From the NCBI RefSeq assembly GCF_020080835.1, contig NC_058158.1:26926305-26990304 (forward strand): 64,000 nucleotides of DNA, given 5' to 3'. This DNA is from Cotesia glomerata. Taxonomy: Eukaryota > Arthropoda > Insecta > Hymenoptera > Braconidae. A program made the translations under genes and the position numbers. Below the pieces are notes generated by a model. That model had not been told where the DNA came from, ran no database searches, and was given only the letters and a program-made list of their open reading frames with translations. Below are positions 11,801 through 24,184 of the stretch, one piece after another. Numbering within the stretch: position 1 is the stretch's first letter; each line of letters begins with the position of its first letter.

Positions 11801-14456
11801 AAGTTGATTTTTTTTTTAGGCCTTACTATATCTGATTCAACTACTAGATCCCATTGTCAAAGGTGACTACGTCATAGCCTACTTTCATACACTTACCACC
11901 AATAACAATTACCCCAGTTTTCGATGGTTACGTGAAGTATACGACGTACTTCCTTACAAGTAAGTTCAATTTGAATTAAATCTTTTAATCACTGTAAGAT
12001 TATATATCATTAAAATTTACAACTAGCTCATTATTCACTTTGAATTGAGTTATAATAATAAGTGTTCAATTTCAAGTATTTTATATTTCAAATTCAGAGT
12101 ATATTTGTAAAAAAAATACATCATCTATACTTACTGTTAACTCATTGATATATGAAGCTATATAGAAAATTTCAGCCACTATGGTATTAATAATATCTGC
12201 TAATTTAGCATTAATTATTAACATAAAATAAAAATGTTCATTCACTTCATAATCGTTAGTAATAAAATTCTTTTTTCAAATTTTGCAAAGAAACTAAATC
12301 AGACGATTGAAACTCAATTAAAATTTTAATATAACGGGAATTAAAATTGTATTTAATTAAATATTAAACCAATTATTATATTACTAATTTTTTTTCTTTT
12401 TTCATATTTCAGATACAAAAAAAACCTTAAGCATTTCTACATCATTCATCCAACTTTTTGGACCAAGGTTTGTACATTATTTATGTATTAGAAAAAAAAA
12501 ATCAAAGCTATCTTTGGTTTAAATAAAAATAACGGAAATAAACATACCAAGCGTTGAGATTTCTCACGATTGATAAACTTGTTATTGCATTATCTACTCG
12601 ACCTTACACGGATGTAATGTTTTGTGTTCTAAGTGATTTCCATCACTCTTTTAACACGATATTTTTTTATAATAAATTCGTTGAGAAAATGAATTCAGTT
12701 AACATATTTACGCTAGAGTAATTAATCACAATATTTATAATTAATTTTTAATAACAACTTTGAAATGATCATTATTATTTAATTTGTATAATTTAATGTA
12801 TTTTATTAGATGATGACTTGGTGGTTTACTACATTTATGGCACCAGCAATAAAACAAAAAGTTCATAACTTACCTGGTGTTGAATATCTATACGAGGTAA
12901 TGCCTCCAGATCAATTGGAAATACCAGCTTACATTACGGAATACGATATGACGGTAAATATTTATTTTTATATGTTTCATATTATAAAATAATGAAGAGA
13001 TAAATTACTCATTCGAAAAAAATTATTAAAAACTAGAGTGTTAGTACAACATACACAAATAGGAAATATTATACACACCATAAATAAAAAACAAACAGAA
13101 ATTATTCCAACTTCCGAGATCACGAATATATTTGAATAAATTGATTTTAATCATCTAATAATTATGTGAAAAATTAATCTGAACCAATATGTGTGCATTT
13201 CATAAATAAGTACATACTATTACTTATATATTTTATAAATTATTTTTACATCGGTAGTCATGGTCATTAAAATAATTAATATTGAAATAGATTAATTAGT
13301 TTTTAATATTAACAAAAACAATTGTGAAATTAATTTGAAAAGTAATTGATCATAAAAATCAACTAAATGTTTACAAATTATGTACTGTAACTTTTACGTA
13401 ATTGTCAATTTTCTTAGAAACTATAGCATTTTTATTTAATTAAACTCATCAATATTAAAGTGATCTATGAGGAAATTGCAATGATAAATTAAGTTTAGCC
13501 GTATTAAATAAAGTATGAAAGAGTATTCAACTATAAAAAATATTTTATTGGTTAAATAATCAGTTTACACTAAAATAATTTACAATAATACAAGTAATAA
13601 GAACTAGCAACCTGCTGTCACAATATACAGGGTTTGTGTACTTCTGAAAAAAATTATGAAAATAATATTGCTATGGTAGGATCACTTATCAATAATTTAG
13701 TGGACAAATATGATGGAATAAATTTATAGAACCAACAAACTATTTAAAACTGCTCCAAAAACTTAATATAAAAAATTTACTATCACCAAAAAATATATAT
13801 AATATCGTGAGAAGGCAAAAAATTAGTGTCTAAGTCTTTCTTATAATGCAAAATTTAACAACTAAAATCCTTTTTTTTTTCAATAAAAAATATGCCCCAT
13901 AAAATTTTTTTTATTCTTTTAGTTATTTAAATGATCAATTGTCTATTGCTGAAAAAATATCTTACCATAAAAAAGAACAAATTCAGGTCAACACCTTTCT
14001 AATAATACTGAATTATGAATTAAAAAAAATTTCATTATATAAAAACACCAGAGACAAAATTTTCCTTGTTATTTTAATTATTCGAATAGTAAGATAGTAG
14101 TGCGGAGTAACTTGTAAGCAATTATTTTTTATGTTATTATCATATCATTTTTTATATTTCCGTTCCAATAATAACGTCTCGAGTATTATTACATATTATT
14201 ACACAACTTTAAAATTAATTGCATTTCTTTGTTAGAATATGAAATAAATAAATATTGATTACTTAGTTTTTAAAAAACTATTTTTTTTTTTTTTCATTAT
14301 AATATAATAATGGGATCTCATTATTTTATCTTTAATTTAAAATTTTATTTTAAAAGCATTTTTTATAATCAACTAAGTAAAACACACTTTATATGTTTAC
14401 AGATCAATGGAATAAGATATTATCAGCCCATTCAATCACCAGATTCATTAACGTAA
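5828..14456 (+). CDS. GDAP2: GDAP2: macro domain plus CRAL-TRIO protein
   Basis: This is the orthologue of ganglioside-induced differentiation-associated protein 2. Ten coding exons read: 5828-6003, 6088-6230, 6851-6983, 7071-7420, 7505-7673, 10597-10750, 11820-11959, 12413-12467, 12810-12953, 14403-14456. Together they give 505 residues; human GDAP2 has about 497. The start MEPLGIAP matches the family start; an in-frame ATG at 5819 is also possible. Residues about 45-230 are the macro domain, an ADP-ribose-binding fold (VVNPTNETMND, RFIIHTVGPIYN). The linker carries LNLGEHAFTQMQGDLDRQR. Residues about 330-495 are the CRAL-TRIO/Sec14-like lipid-binding part (GVDRQGRPVVVFVGKWFPA, FYIIHPTFW, MTWWFTTFM), ending near YYQPIQSPDSLT. 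Family members are thought to bind ADP-ribose and lipid but have no settled enzymatic role. The long intron 7674-10596 holds a MITE and a possible internal first exon. Confidence 0.93.
7984..8106. mobile_element. PIF/Harbinger-like MITE, 123 bp
   Basis: The element begins GGGCCAGTTTTTCAACCCC and ends GGGGTTGAAAAACTGGCCC, and is palindromic almost throughout. TAA flanks both sides (7981-7983 and 8107-8109), the 3-bp target duplication typical of PIF/Harbinger. It has no coding capacity and lies in the long GDAP2 intron. Confidence 0.8.
9711..9766 (+). CDS. GDAP2: possible alternative first exon of GDAP2 (short isoform)
   Basis: ATG at 9711 opens MVMIDMTDVRLDEDDDED plus two bases (CG), then a GT donor at 9767. 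Joined to the exon at 10597 this restores an Arg codon and reads on into YERLLRRAKMEDL in the correct frame. The product would lack the macro domain and keep the CRAL-TRIO part, about 200 residues. A GC-richer stretch at about 9120-9250, with GTCGACGGG and CGCAAGCGC, could be its promoter. It is too short to prove by sequence alone, so this is an inference. Confidence 0.45.
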
Positions 14457-17400
14457 TTACAAGATCTATGTGTGCATTTTTTACTCTATTACATAAAGTA
14501 AAAAGACAAAAAAAATTATTTTGGCAATTGTTTATCGCCTTTGCACACGCTAGCCTTACCCCCAGATATTTGTACTGGGAATCCTATGCCCAATTGATGA
14601 AAAAATAACGATCGTAAAAAAAAGAGTATGAGCTCAAAACAGTAGATTTAAAAAAAAAAATATAACTTAAAATAAAAGAACAAAAAAATTATTTACCATG
14701 TTGAATATAATAGATTATCGAAGACCGAAAGCAGTTACTTTTAAGAAAAAAAAGTATGAAATTTTTCATCTGTAAGATGAAAATATTAGACAACTGTAGG
14801 AAAAAAAAACGAAATAACTGCCAAAGTAACATCAGAAATCAGTATTTATATAGCATCGTGCGAAACCTTGTATTTCTTTTGAATTATTATAATTAGAAAG
14901 AATTCCAAAAAAATTCATTAAAATATAAGTCCGCAATGAAAATTAGATTCGAAATTAGTGAACGTGCATAATAATCTGTCTCTGAATCTTTGATGCGATA
15001 AACTTTTTCAAGATTGTCGAGAAAGTTTATGTATATATTAGGATGGTCCTTGTTTGATTGATTTTTTGATCTTTTTTACGCTCTAACAATATCTTAAGAA
15101 TATCTCTGTATTTATGTTGGACATCGAGGTAATTATTATCTAAACGCGTGAAATGGAAGAAAAGAATGATCAAATTTTTGAGATTCACAATTTTTTTTTT
15201 AAACTTCCAGAGAGTGCGTAACAAAAATAGAAAATAATTGAAATATAGACTACTCCTAAAATATAAATGCATAAAAAAATAAATATTTTAATATTTAATT
15301 CCGAAATGTCGAAAACATTTTATTTGAGTAATAGTAGTATTTTTATATTGAATATTAAAATATTTATTGACTTGAAAATGAAATAAATTATAAATAAATT
15401 GAAAATTATAAGATTGATGGTATACATTATTAGATCGTTAGACAGTTGATAAGTTGGTAAATCCTGAAATGGTTGTTGTTATAGAATCAAATACAGTTTA
15501 TTGTAAATTATTACTATTTTACTAATTGATATTTGCTAATGATAGCGTATGTAAAATCTTGCACGCATAGTTTATGATAATGATAAGCAAAAGGTGTGTA
15601 ACTGGCTTGATTGTTTACGTGACTGCGCTGTTACAATTATTATTATTTTTGTCTATTATGAATGAGTGTTTGAGAGTAATCAGTCTTTAAAAAATCAAGT
15701 AATACCCATGTAGGCTTAATAAATTAGGAAATTATTAAGTGAAGCAATAAGATTTCAAGAGCTTGTGCTACCCCGTAATATTAGATTCGCGCCGTTATTA
15801 AAAATTATCAATGAAAAAAATTTTTAAGTGATTTTATGCCGTTTATGATTTAAATTTATTTAAGATAATATTCAACAATACGTAATAAAATTTTTAAAAA
15901 TTGTTTTATTTACTGTATAAATACAGAAAAATTAAAATTAATTTTTTTTCGTATTATTTAAATATTTTTTTTTTTATAAATATTTAATTATCAATACATA
16001 GCATTTTATAACTACAATCAATTTTTATTTAATTGAGTAATTAATAGTTTAAGTTCCATTTTAAACGGTACTAGAATGCTTAACTAAGTAAAAAAAAAAA
16101 AATTGTTTTGTTAGAGAATAAATAATTTAAATGTAATTATGGTGGTATATTGTTGATTGTTTATGATGTGCAAATATAAAATGTAGAAAAAATATCACCA
16201 GAAAACTAAAAGAGTAAAGATTTTTGAATGAATACTTTCTTAATTTAAAATAAAAAAGTTGTAATTTGTAGTGGACTATTGATTGAAGGATACCTTAAAA
16301 AGATGGACAATCAGCATGTATGTCATAGACTAATGGATTTAATGTTATTAACGTTATAATAAATATATTAAAAATATTAAATTTATTTCGGTGATATTTT
16401 TTACGCTTGGTTAAAATGTTTTGAATAATCTCTGTAATAAGTCAATAAGCCTATCGGCGACATGATAAAAAAAAAAACCCCTCTCGTAGAGAATAAATTG
16501 CCATTTTTTGTCTACCTAATTAACCAAATTAAACAATGAGGATTGTAACGGACAAAAACTTTTTATTTGTAAGAATTGATGTTTAATAATAATTTAGTTA
16601 CTTAACTATATAGTATTTTGAATATTTTTGACTTCTTTTTAATTTCTATTATAAAAAAATATGTTAAAAAAATTTTAAATTGTTATTTAATTAAAAAGTT
16701 TTTTATTAAACATTTGTTTTCGTATTATTGTAATTTTTCTCCATATATTTAAAAATTCAATAATTACAAAAGAGTATTAAAAGGAAAAAAATTATTCGTA
16801 GTGGAAAATATGAATTTTCCTGTTAATGAATTGTTAAAAAATTATACATAAATTAAACAAAAACAACTGGTTTATTGTAAATATTTTTATGTTTTGGCAT
16901 GTCATTATTACTTTAAATTAATATCGATAATTTATTTATTGTTTCACTAAAAATTCAATTGAAAACTATAAAAAAAATTTAGTAATTTAAAAAAAACACT
17001 CTTAATATAAGAATAAAATATCATACATTATTATTAAAGTATTAAAAACAATAACGACTGAATTTAAGAATGTATTTACATCGCTTCTAAATGTTCATAG
17101 TGTCATAAGCCATCATTCATAATTAATTTACATATAATTTAATAGAAGACATGTTTATTGTTATATCTTCAACAAGTATTTTCTTAATTTAATTAATTAT
17201 TCCAAATAAGCTCAAGTTTTATTTTCTTTTTAGAAAAAAATTATTATTTACATTTAATATTGTACTACTTAGAAATATTTTATGTACACAACAATTATAA
17301 TTATTATTTTCACCTAATCAATATTTTACTATCAAAAAAATCAATGTATGACATCGGCGGTAATTGGAAATTAAGAATTTAAGAAAAAAAAAACCTTGTT

Positions 17401-18337
17401 TCCGTAAGCATACAATAAAATTTAATGGTTCATTTACTTATACAATAAAAGGTATTTGCAAGATCATTATCCGTCGTCATACATATCTTTAAAGTTACAT
17501 CACAAAATACAACTACAAATATTATGTGTTATTTACTTACAAAAAAAAAAAAAAACTAATATTAATAATTTACCATAACAACAGCAGTTCTACGTTTAAG
17601 ATAATGATTTTTTTATAGCACGAAGGATTCTGGTTATTATTAAATTTATAATTTTGTCATCAGAATACGACATAATAGAATAAAGTCGGTGAAAAATAAT
17701 TAGTTATGTCGGTATTACCTGATGGATAAGATAAAAGTTATCGTAACGAAGAACTTGGTCTTAAATACAAAGTTCGTCGGTTGGAAGTCGCTATTATTGA
17801 AACTAGTATTGAGGTGTTTAAAATGGACAAGTGCATTCATTATTTACTTTTTTTTTTTGTTATTTAAGTTTTTACCGTCATATTTAATAGTACATCAATA
17901 TGTTCAATGTTCAAAGAATGTAGAATACTGATAAGTAATTATTAAACAGTGCACCGGTAAATTTGTGCACCCAAACAGATACGTGTGTATCAAGTTGCAG
18001 CGGATTATATGTTTAAAATTTTTTATATATTGTAAATATGTTATCATGTCAGTGGTATATTTCGTTGTTAATAAACGCGTTCTTTTTTAATTTAATGAGT
18101 TAACGCAAAAAATTAAAATACCCATTAAAAACTTAAACTGTTTTTTATCTATGCTTTCAATAAAATTTGATAAAATTGCAGGTCATAAGGACGCACATAA
18201 GCAAACTATGAACACTTATCGTTAGTTCGAAAACTAATTTTCTAGTTTCATAAGGACACAAATATCGTTAAAATTGTATAAAAAAAAAATTTTCCAACGA
18301 GTTGTGTTAGTTTTGTTAAGAGTTTAATTATTAACCA
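14457..18337. other. intergenic region between GDAP2 and the acyltransferase gene
   Basis: After the GDAP2 stop the first few hundred bases should be its 3' UTR. The rest is extremely AT-rich with many A/T homopolymers. No convincing exon, RNA gene or inverted-repeat element was seen. Open frames at 15027-15272 (minus) and 17722-17931 (plus) have the Lys/Ile/Phe/Leu composition expected of random AT-rich DNA. Confidence 0.5.
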
Positions 18338-20273
18338 ATGGAATTATTTGGAATTCACTTTGCACCCCTTCGAGTGCCGTTACAAAGAAGACTACAAACA
18401 CTTGCCGCCGCCGCATGGATATTTGTATTAGGATTTGGTGGTGTTATAGGATGGCTTACAACTATTTATTTTCTTCTTTTTACTACGTGGATAAGATATT
18501 TTATTATTTTTTATTTAGTGTGGATATATTATGATAAAGATACTTGTATCCGAGGTGGGCGTGCGTAAGTTATTAGAAATTTTATTTTTACTATAATTGA
18601 GATTCATAGTCATTTTAGTAAATACATGTTATAAGACGACTGTTATATTTGCTAAAAAGTACTTTTAAAATGGTGAAAAAAATTTTTTTTTCGGAGTATT
18701 TAATTTTTTTTTTTTTTTTTTTTTCAAAAAAACAATTTTTAGGCATCTGCTATTTTTGACATTAATATTTTTATTTATTCATTTTTACTTATTAAATATT
18801 TTTTTCTTCACATGATTCTTTTTTAATTAATTTTATAAATTTTTTATTTTAAGATCCCCGAAAATTATTACTTGTAATTTTTTTATTTAATTATTTTGAA
18901 TTTTTTAATATTCTTCAATTATCCGAATTTTCCAAATTGAAATTATTTTTTTTCAATTTAACTTTAGTTAAAATTTAAAATAATAATAATAATTTATTAC
19001 CAAAAAATTACAGACATTTAAAATACATATAGTTAAAAATGTACAGCAAAAATATCTGTCCTATAGAGATGATTTTCATCTGTACATATCAATAAAAGTA
19101 ATTTTTTTATTTTATATAGAAGACGATGGACTCAGCCTTTAAAAAATAGTTTATGGTGGTATTATTACCGTGATTATTTTCCAATAAAACTCCATAAGAC
19201 GGTAGATCTTGAGCCATCAAAAAATTATTTATTTTGCGCATACCCTCATGGAATTTTAGCGTCAGGCGCTTTTGCAGCATTTGCAACCAACATTTTGGAC
19301 TTTGAAAAACTCTTTCCGGGTCTTGAGTCTAAAATGCTTACTCTCACTCAGCATTTTATGGCACCATTTTTCAGAGAATTCGCATACTGCTGTGGTAAAT
19401 ATTTTATGAAACCACTAATTAACAGAATTTAACATTGTGTTACCTAATAAAAATTTATAACATAGGAGCTTGCAGTTCAAGTGCTGAAAGTATTGAAAAT
19501 TTGTTATCCTATAAAACAACAAGCCCAGAAGATTTAAATAAAGCTGTCATACTGATAGTTGGTGGAGCAGCAGAAGCTTTGAATTGCAAACCATCTACAT
19601 ATCGTATTATTTATAATAAAAGAAAAGGTTTTATTAGGATGGCATTAAAAACAGGGTTGGTATTCATTTTTAATATCATGTATTTTTGATTTATTTACTT
19701 TACTATTTAATATATTTCTTTGTAGTGCACCATTGGTACCAGTTTTTTCATTTGGCGAAACAGATATATACGATCAGGTTAATGCTAAAGAAAATTCATT
19801 TTTACATAATTTTCAACAAACAATGAGGAATTACACGGGACTTATTCCAGTAATTGTTAAAGGTCGAGGATTATTTCAATATACATTTGGTATCGTACCC
19901 TATAGAAGACCAATCAATGTTGTTGGTAATATCTAGAATTATTTTTTTATTATAATGATTTAATTATTTTATTTATAATATCGTAAAAAAAAATATTTTT
20001 TTTTTTCCATGACTTATAAAGTGAAGAATTAGAGTAGGTTACAATTGAAAAATTTTTTTGTTCCTATTCCACAACTATTTTTATTTTTATTTACTTATTT
20101 TTTTTTTTTTTTCAGTTGGAGCACCTCTAAATATCCCAAAAATTACTGAACCATCTAATGAAGAAATAGACAAGTACCATGGCCTATTTAAAGAAAAATT
20201 GTTAGAATTTTTTGAAACACAAAAATACAATTATTTAAGCAATCCTAAAGATATTAATTTGATATTAGAATAA
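18338..20273 (+). CDS. DGAT2/MOGAT-family acyltransferase
   Basis: This is a member of the diacylglycerol/monoacylglycerol acyltransferase 2 family, which transfers fatty acyl groups from acyl-CoA to glycerolipids (or related alcohols) at the ER membrane. Five exons (18338-18564, 19120-19394, 19466-19655, 19726-19925, 20116-20273) give 349 residues, the usual size. The start is the ATG of MELFGIHFAPLRVPLQRR. Two close hydrophobic segments at about residues 22-60 form the re-entrant membrane anchor. Family landmarks follow in order: RDYFPIKLHKTVDLEPSKNY, the active-site block YPHG (residues 117-120), ILIVGGAAEAL, RKGFIRMALKTGAPLVPVFS and GRGLFQ. The block reads YPHG; vertebrate DGAT2 has HPHG, while YPHG is normal in several other lineages, so activity is still expected. 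Sequence alone does not settle whether it is a DGAT2, a MOGAT or a wax-type enzyme. Confidence 0.9.
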
Positions 20274-20907
20274 ATTATTTATCTGTAAAACAACTTGATT
20301 AAAGATTAATCGATTACGAGATAAAAAAATTTATAAACACTTTATATGTTGATTATCACTTTTTATTTTATCTACAAAAAATAAGTACAAAAGTGCACGT
20401 GCTTGTTAATTAAATTGATAGAACCTGAATATGTGAAGAGCTAATATATAAATGTAAGTTTAGTTTATAATTTTATCATGTTATAAAATATTCGATAATA
20501 ATTATGCAAGCAAAAGATTTATATATCGATGTTCTAAATAGCAAATTGTTTAATTCCACTTCAGAAAAATCCTCCATTTATCAGAAAAAAGAGTATATTA
20601 AAATTTTTCTTTATCTAAAAATCAATTAAGTATCTATTGTATGTATAAAAATATTGTTCAGATTATCCAACTAATATTTATTCGGAATATTATTATAGAA
20701 AAATGTCAAAGAATCACCTACTAAAAAATATGGAGCTAAACAATTTGTTGATTAGAACATCGATATATTTTCTTATTATTGACCTAGAATCTATACTATA
20801 TCAAATTTGATATTATTGATTACTTGTTTGGAGTGCTAGTGGTTTCATAATTAATAATGAAAAGATTATTATAAAGCGATGAATGATTATTAAATTATTA
20901 TTAAAAA
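20274..20907. other. convergent 3' intergenic region
   Basis: The acyltransferase gene (plus) and kynurenine monooxygenase gene (minus) converge here, with 634 bases between their stop codons. AT-rich sequence, expected to hold both 3' UTRs. Nothing else was seen. Confidence 0.5.
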
Positions 20908-23900
20908 TTAGGCTCGATGCCAATAGGCTGTATTTAATGAAGTAAAAAGTATACCGAGCGCTATAACCGTAAATAAAAACCACATGCATCTTTGGAGAAT
21001 CTGAAAATTAAAAATAATATATTTGGAGTGTTAAGTTTATGAGGTCGTTTATTTTAATAAAAAATTAACTCACTTTATCCTGCCAAGCACGATTTTTAAC
21101 ACAATCGCGGAATCCCATCCGGCTGAAGTGAATAGAATTATAGAGTGGCAGCCAATTGTCTGGACACATCCAATGAAGAAATGTATCAACTGTACGACGC
21201 ATTAGAAATGATTTTTTCAAGACGAGTTCTCGCATCTGTAATAATAAAACTTATTTTGCAAATTTTATAAAAATTTTGTACTTATTGAACTATAAAATTA
21301 ATTAAAGTGCTTAGGTTTATAGAAACGGGATTCTTTCATCTATGATATTTAAATATAAAGAGACAAATACACTGTGATTTATAACAAAGTACTGATATTC
21401 CGACTGAGTGATTTTTTAAAAATAATAACTTAATAAGTATGAAATTATAATCTAGTTACCAGTCTTAAAATAATTCAGAAGAAAGCTGAAATAATGGGAG
21501 AGGTTGATTATAGGATACTTAATTCCAATACTTACTTCAATGTAATTATACATAGCAAGATCACAAATGGCGTGGGCATCAGCGCATCGTTTTTTTGAGA
21601 AAGCCGGTAATACTTTTGACATATCTTCATTATAAAGATCCATTAACTCATTGAGTATTACAACATCTTCAAATGCCTAGATTTATATTTTAGAATAAAA
21701 AAAAATTATTATTAAATATAACTTTCAGAGGACACATTTTAACTATTAAAATTTAATATTAGGTATTTTATTATTTTATTTCCCTTAAATTAGAGCAACG
21801 TAGAGGAAAATCATTGAAAATTCTCAAGACAAATAAATCTCAAATAAGAATTAATTAATGGGTTTTTTTTTTTTATATACGGAGAGAAATAAGTAAAGAC
21901 ATTACTTAAATGATTCAAAGAAATCTATGTATAAGTTTAAATATATTTACATTAATATTTATTTATTAAAAACAAGATACTCACTGCATTCATTCCTTGG
22001 GCATAAAAAGGTACCATAGCATGTGCAGCATCACCCAAAATAATGCTTTTTCCCATATGATACGGATTACATTTAATTGATATAAGTGATTTCGGTTTGA
22101 CCATAAAAAAGTTATCAACTAGAGTTTGGTGGCTACCAATAAGCGGAACTACATCAGAAAATTGCTCGGTAAAAAAGTCTACAACTTTTTTTGGAGTATC
22201 CAGACCATTAAGAATATCCAGTGGAGCAAAAATATTTCCGGTAAATGAGTGATCATCATTCGGCATAGCTATCATCATAAATGTACCTCGTGGCCAGATG
22301 TGTAAATGGTTAGAGCTCATGCAAAACTAGAAAAAAATATGTAGAAAGTTATCTTCAATAAATTAAAAATATAACACATCAGTATAAAAAACAAAAATTT
22401 TTATTACCTCATGCCCACGTTCTGGATTTTTCTCATCAATCATTCGAGGCGGAATATTGAGCTCAACATAGCCATGTTCAATATAAATTTGTGAAAAATC
22501 AAAACCAGGTCTTTTCAACATCATTTTTCTAACTGTTGAATGAGCGCCGTCTGCTCCAATTATTAAGTCAGCTTCTACTTCTATTACTTCTTGCGTATTT
22601 GTCCTACCATTAACCGTGTGTAAAAATATTTAAAAATATTAAATATTATAAAAGTAAAAATCAAAACTTACTTTGAAAATTTCAATTTTCCATTGTCTAA
22701 ATCAGCTTCCAAAAGTTTATGGTTGAAAAACAAAGTTACCGCTGGATATTCATCAGCAGCTGTGGTTTCAGTCAAGCAAAAAAAAAATAAATTTTATTTG
22801 ATACATTGAAATTCAATTCTATATTTAAATCCTTGTCTTGTGGTTCTTTCAGGTAATACAATCTACTGTCATAAATATTCTTTTTCTTTTCCCAAGTAAA
22901 TTTTTGTTTGAGAGCTTATACTTAAATTTATGAATTTATGTAAGTATAATATAATTTGTTGATTAATATTTTTATTTCTTTTATCTCAAGAACAAATTTA
23001 CAAGAGGAAAAGTTTAACAATTATGATTATTATCATAAAAAAGTTATACCACGTCGTATTAACATATCCATTCTTTCCGAATGGATAAAGGGAGGAAGAA
23101 ATTTGATATCGTCTCTTATAAGGTTTCTTTAAGCTCGATGTAAGACGACTCCGTCTTTTCTCCTCAATTATTATATAAATATACATGTGTATACATTTTT
23201 ATGGTTTAAATTCAAACTTACAGGTACATGAAGTACTAAAATTATGATAATTAAAACAGCAGACGTCTGGAAAATTTTTGAATAAATTTACTATCAAAAA
23301 AAACTTTAACTTATTTAACATATTTTTGAATATTTTTTAAAATAATTATTTATTTGTTGATAAAAACAAGTTAATCATCGGACGTCTGTTATTTTCAGTA
23401 TTGACCGAATAAGAAATAAAAAAAATTTACCATCAAGAAGAACTTGATTCATATACAATCGGCTGACAGAGTAAAGTGTCTGAAAAAAAAAATAATTTAA
23501 ATTTCATAAAAACAAAATAACTAAATAAAAATAAATAAAACTTACATTTTTTTTAACGCTGTCATAAATCATTTCTTTAAGACTGCCATCTTTACCATGA
23601 AGCATTCTACCTCGCATAGAAATACCATGATGATTGACAATTTTGTCTTCAAGATCAATAAGTTTTAGCGCTTGACGACCGCGATATGACAGAGAAAGGT
23701 CAATGCTTTGACCGCGCGCTTCTTCTATTCTTATATCTTAAAAATATTTTTTTATTAATTGATATAATCATTATTTATTTTGATAAAATAATTACCAGAT
23801 CGATACTCATAAACACGAACACGATGACCACGTTTAGCAAGAGCACAAGCAGCTAATCCTCCGACCTAAAAAAATTTATTACGTCAATAATAATGATAAT

Positions 23901-24184
23901 AACTAGAATAAATGATTAATATATTTAATTATTAAGACTATTATGTAAAAAAGATTTTCTTAACAATTTCATTCTAGATAATAATTTCCATCTTCCAAGA
24001 GTTCTATGAATTATTATGTACTTATGTTTTGTATTTTGAATTTAAATGTAAATAAATTTATTTTATTTATCTATTTAAGCTTGTGTTTTACACTCGTAAT
24101 AATTCAAATATAGATATAAATATATAAACATACCAAACCGCCTCCAACGATAATGATGTCCATACCGCGAGTTGTTTTCTTCAT
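20908..24184 (-). CDS. kmo: kynurenine 3-monooxygenase
   Basis: This FAD/NADPH enzyme hydroxylates L-kynurenine to 3-hydroxykynurenine at the outer mitochondrial membrane. In insects the product feeds ommochrome eye pigments (Drosophila cinnabar). Ten exons (24184..24134, 23865..23796, 23736..23546, 23479..23431, 22759..22672, 22603..22408, 22326..21985, 21676..21536, 21235..21074, 21000..20908) give 460 residues. Residues 10-20 carry the FAD-binding GxGxxG in IIIVGGGLVGG. Others are RGQSIDLSLSYRGRQAL, the flavoprotein block DLIIGADGAHSTVRKMM, the family block HIWPRGTFMMIAMPN, and GDAAHAMVPFYAQGMNA, which binds FAD. The C-terminus has a hydrophobic helix (WFLFTVIALGILFTSLNTAYW), the usual membrane anchor. 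No disabling change was seen. Its start faces that of the thioredoxin-array gene across about 2.1 kb. Confidence 0.95.
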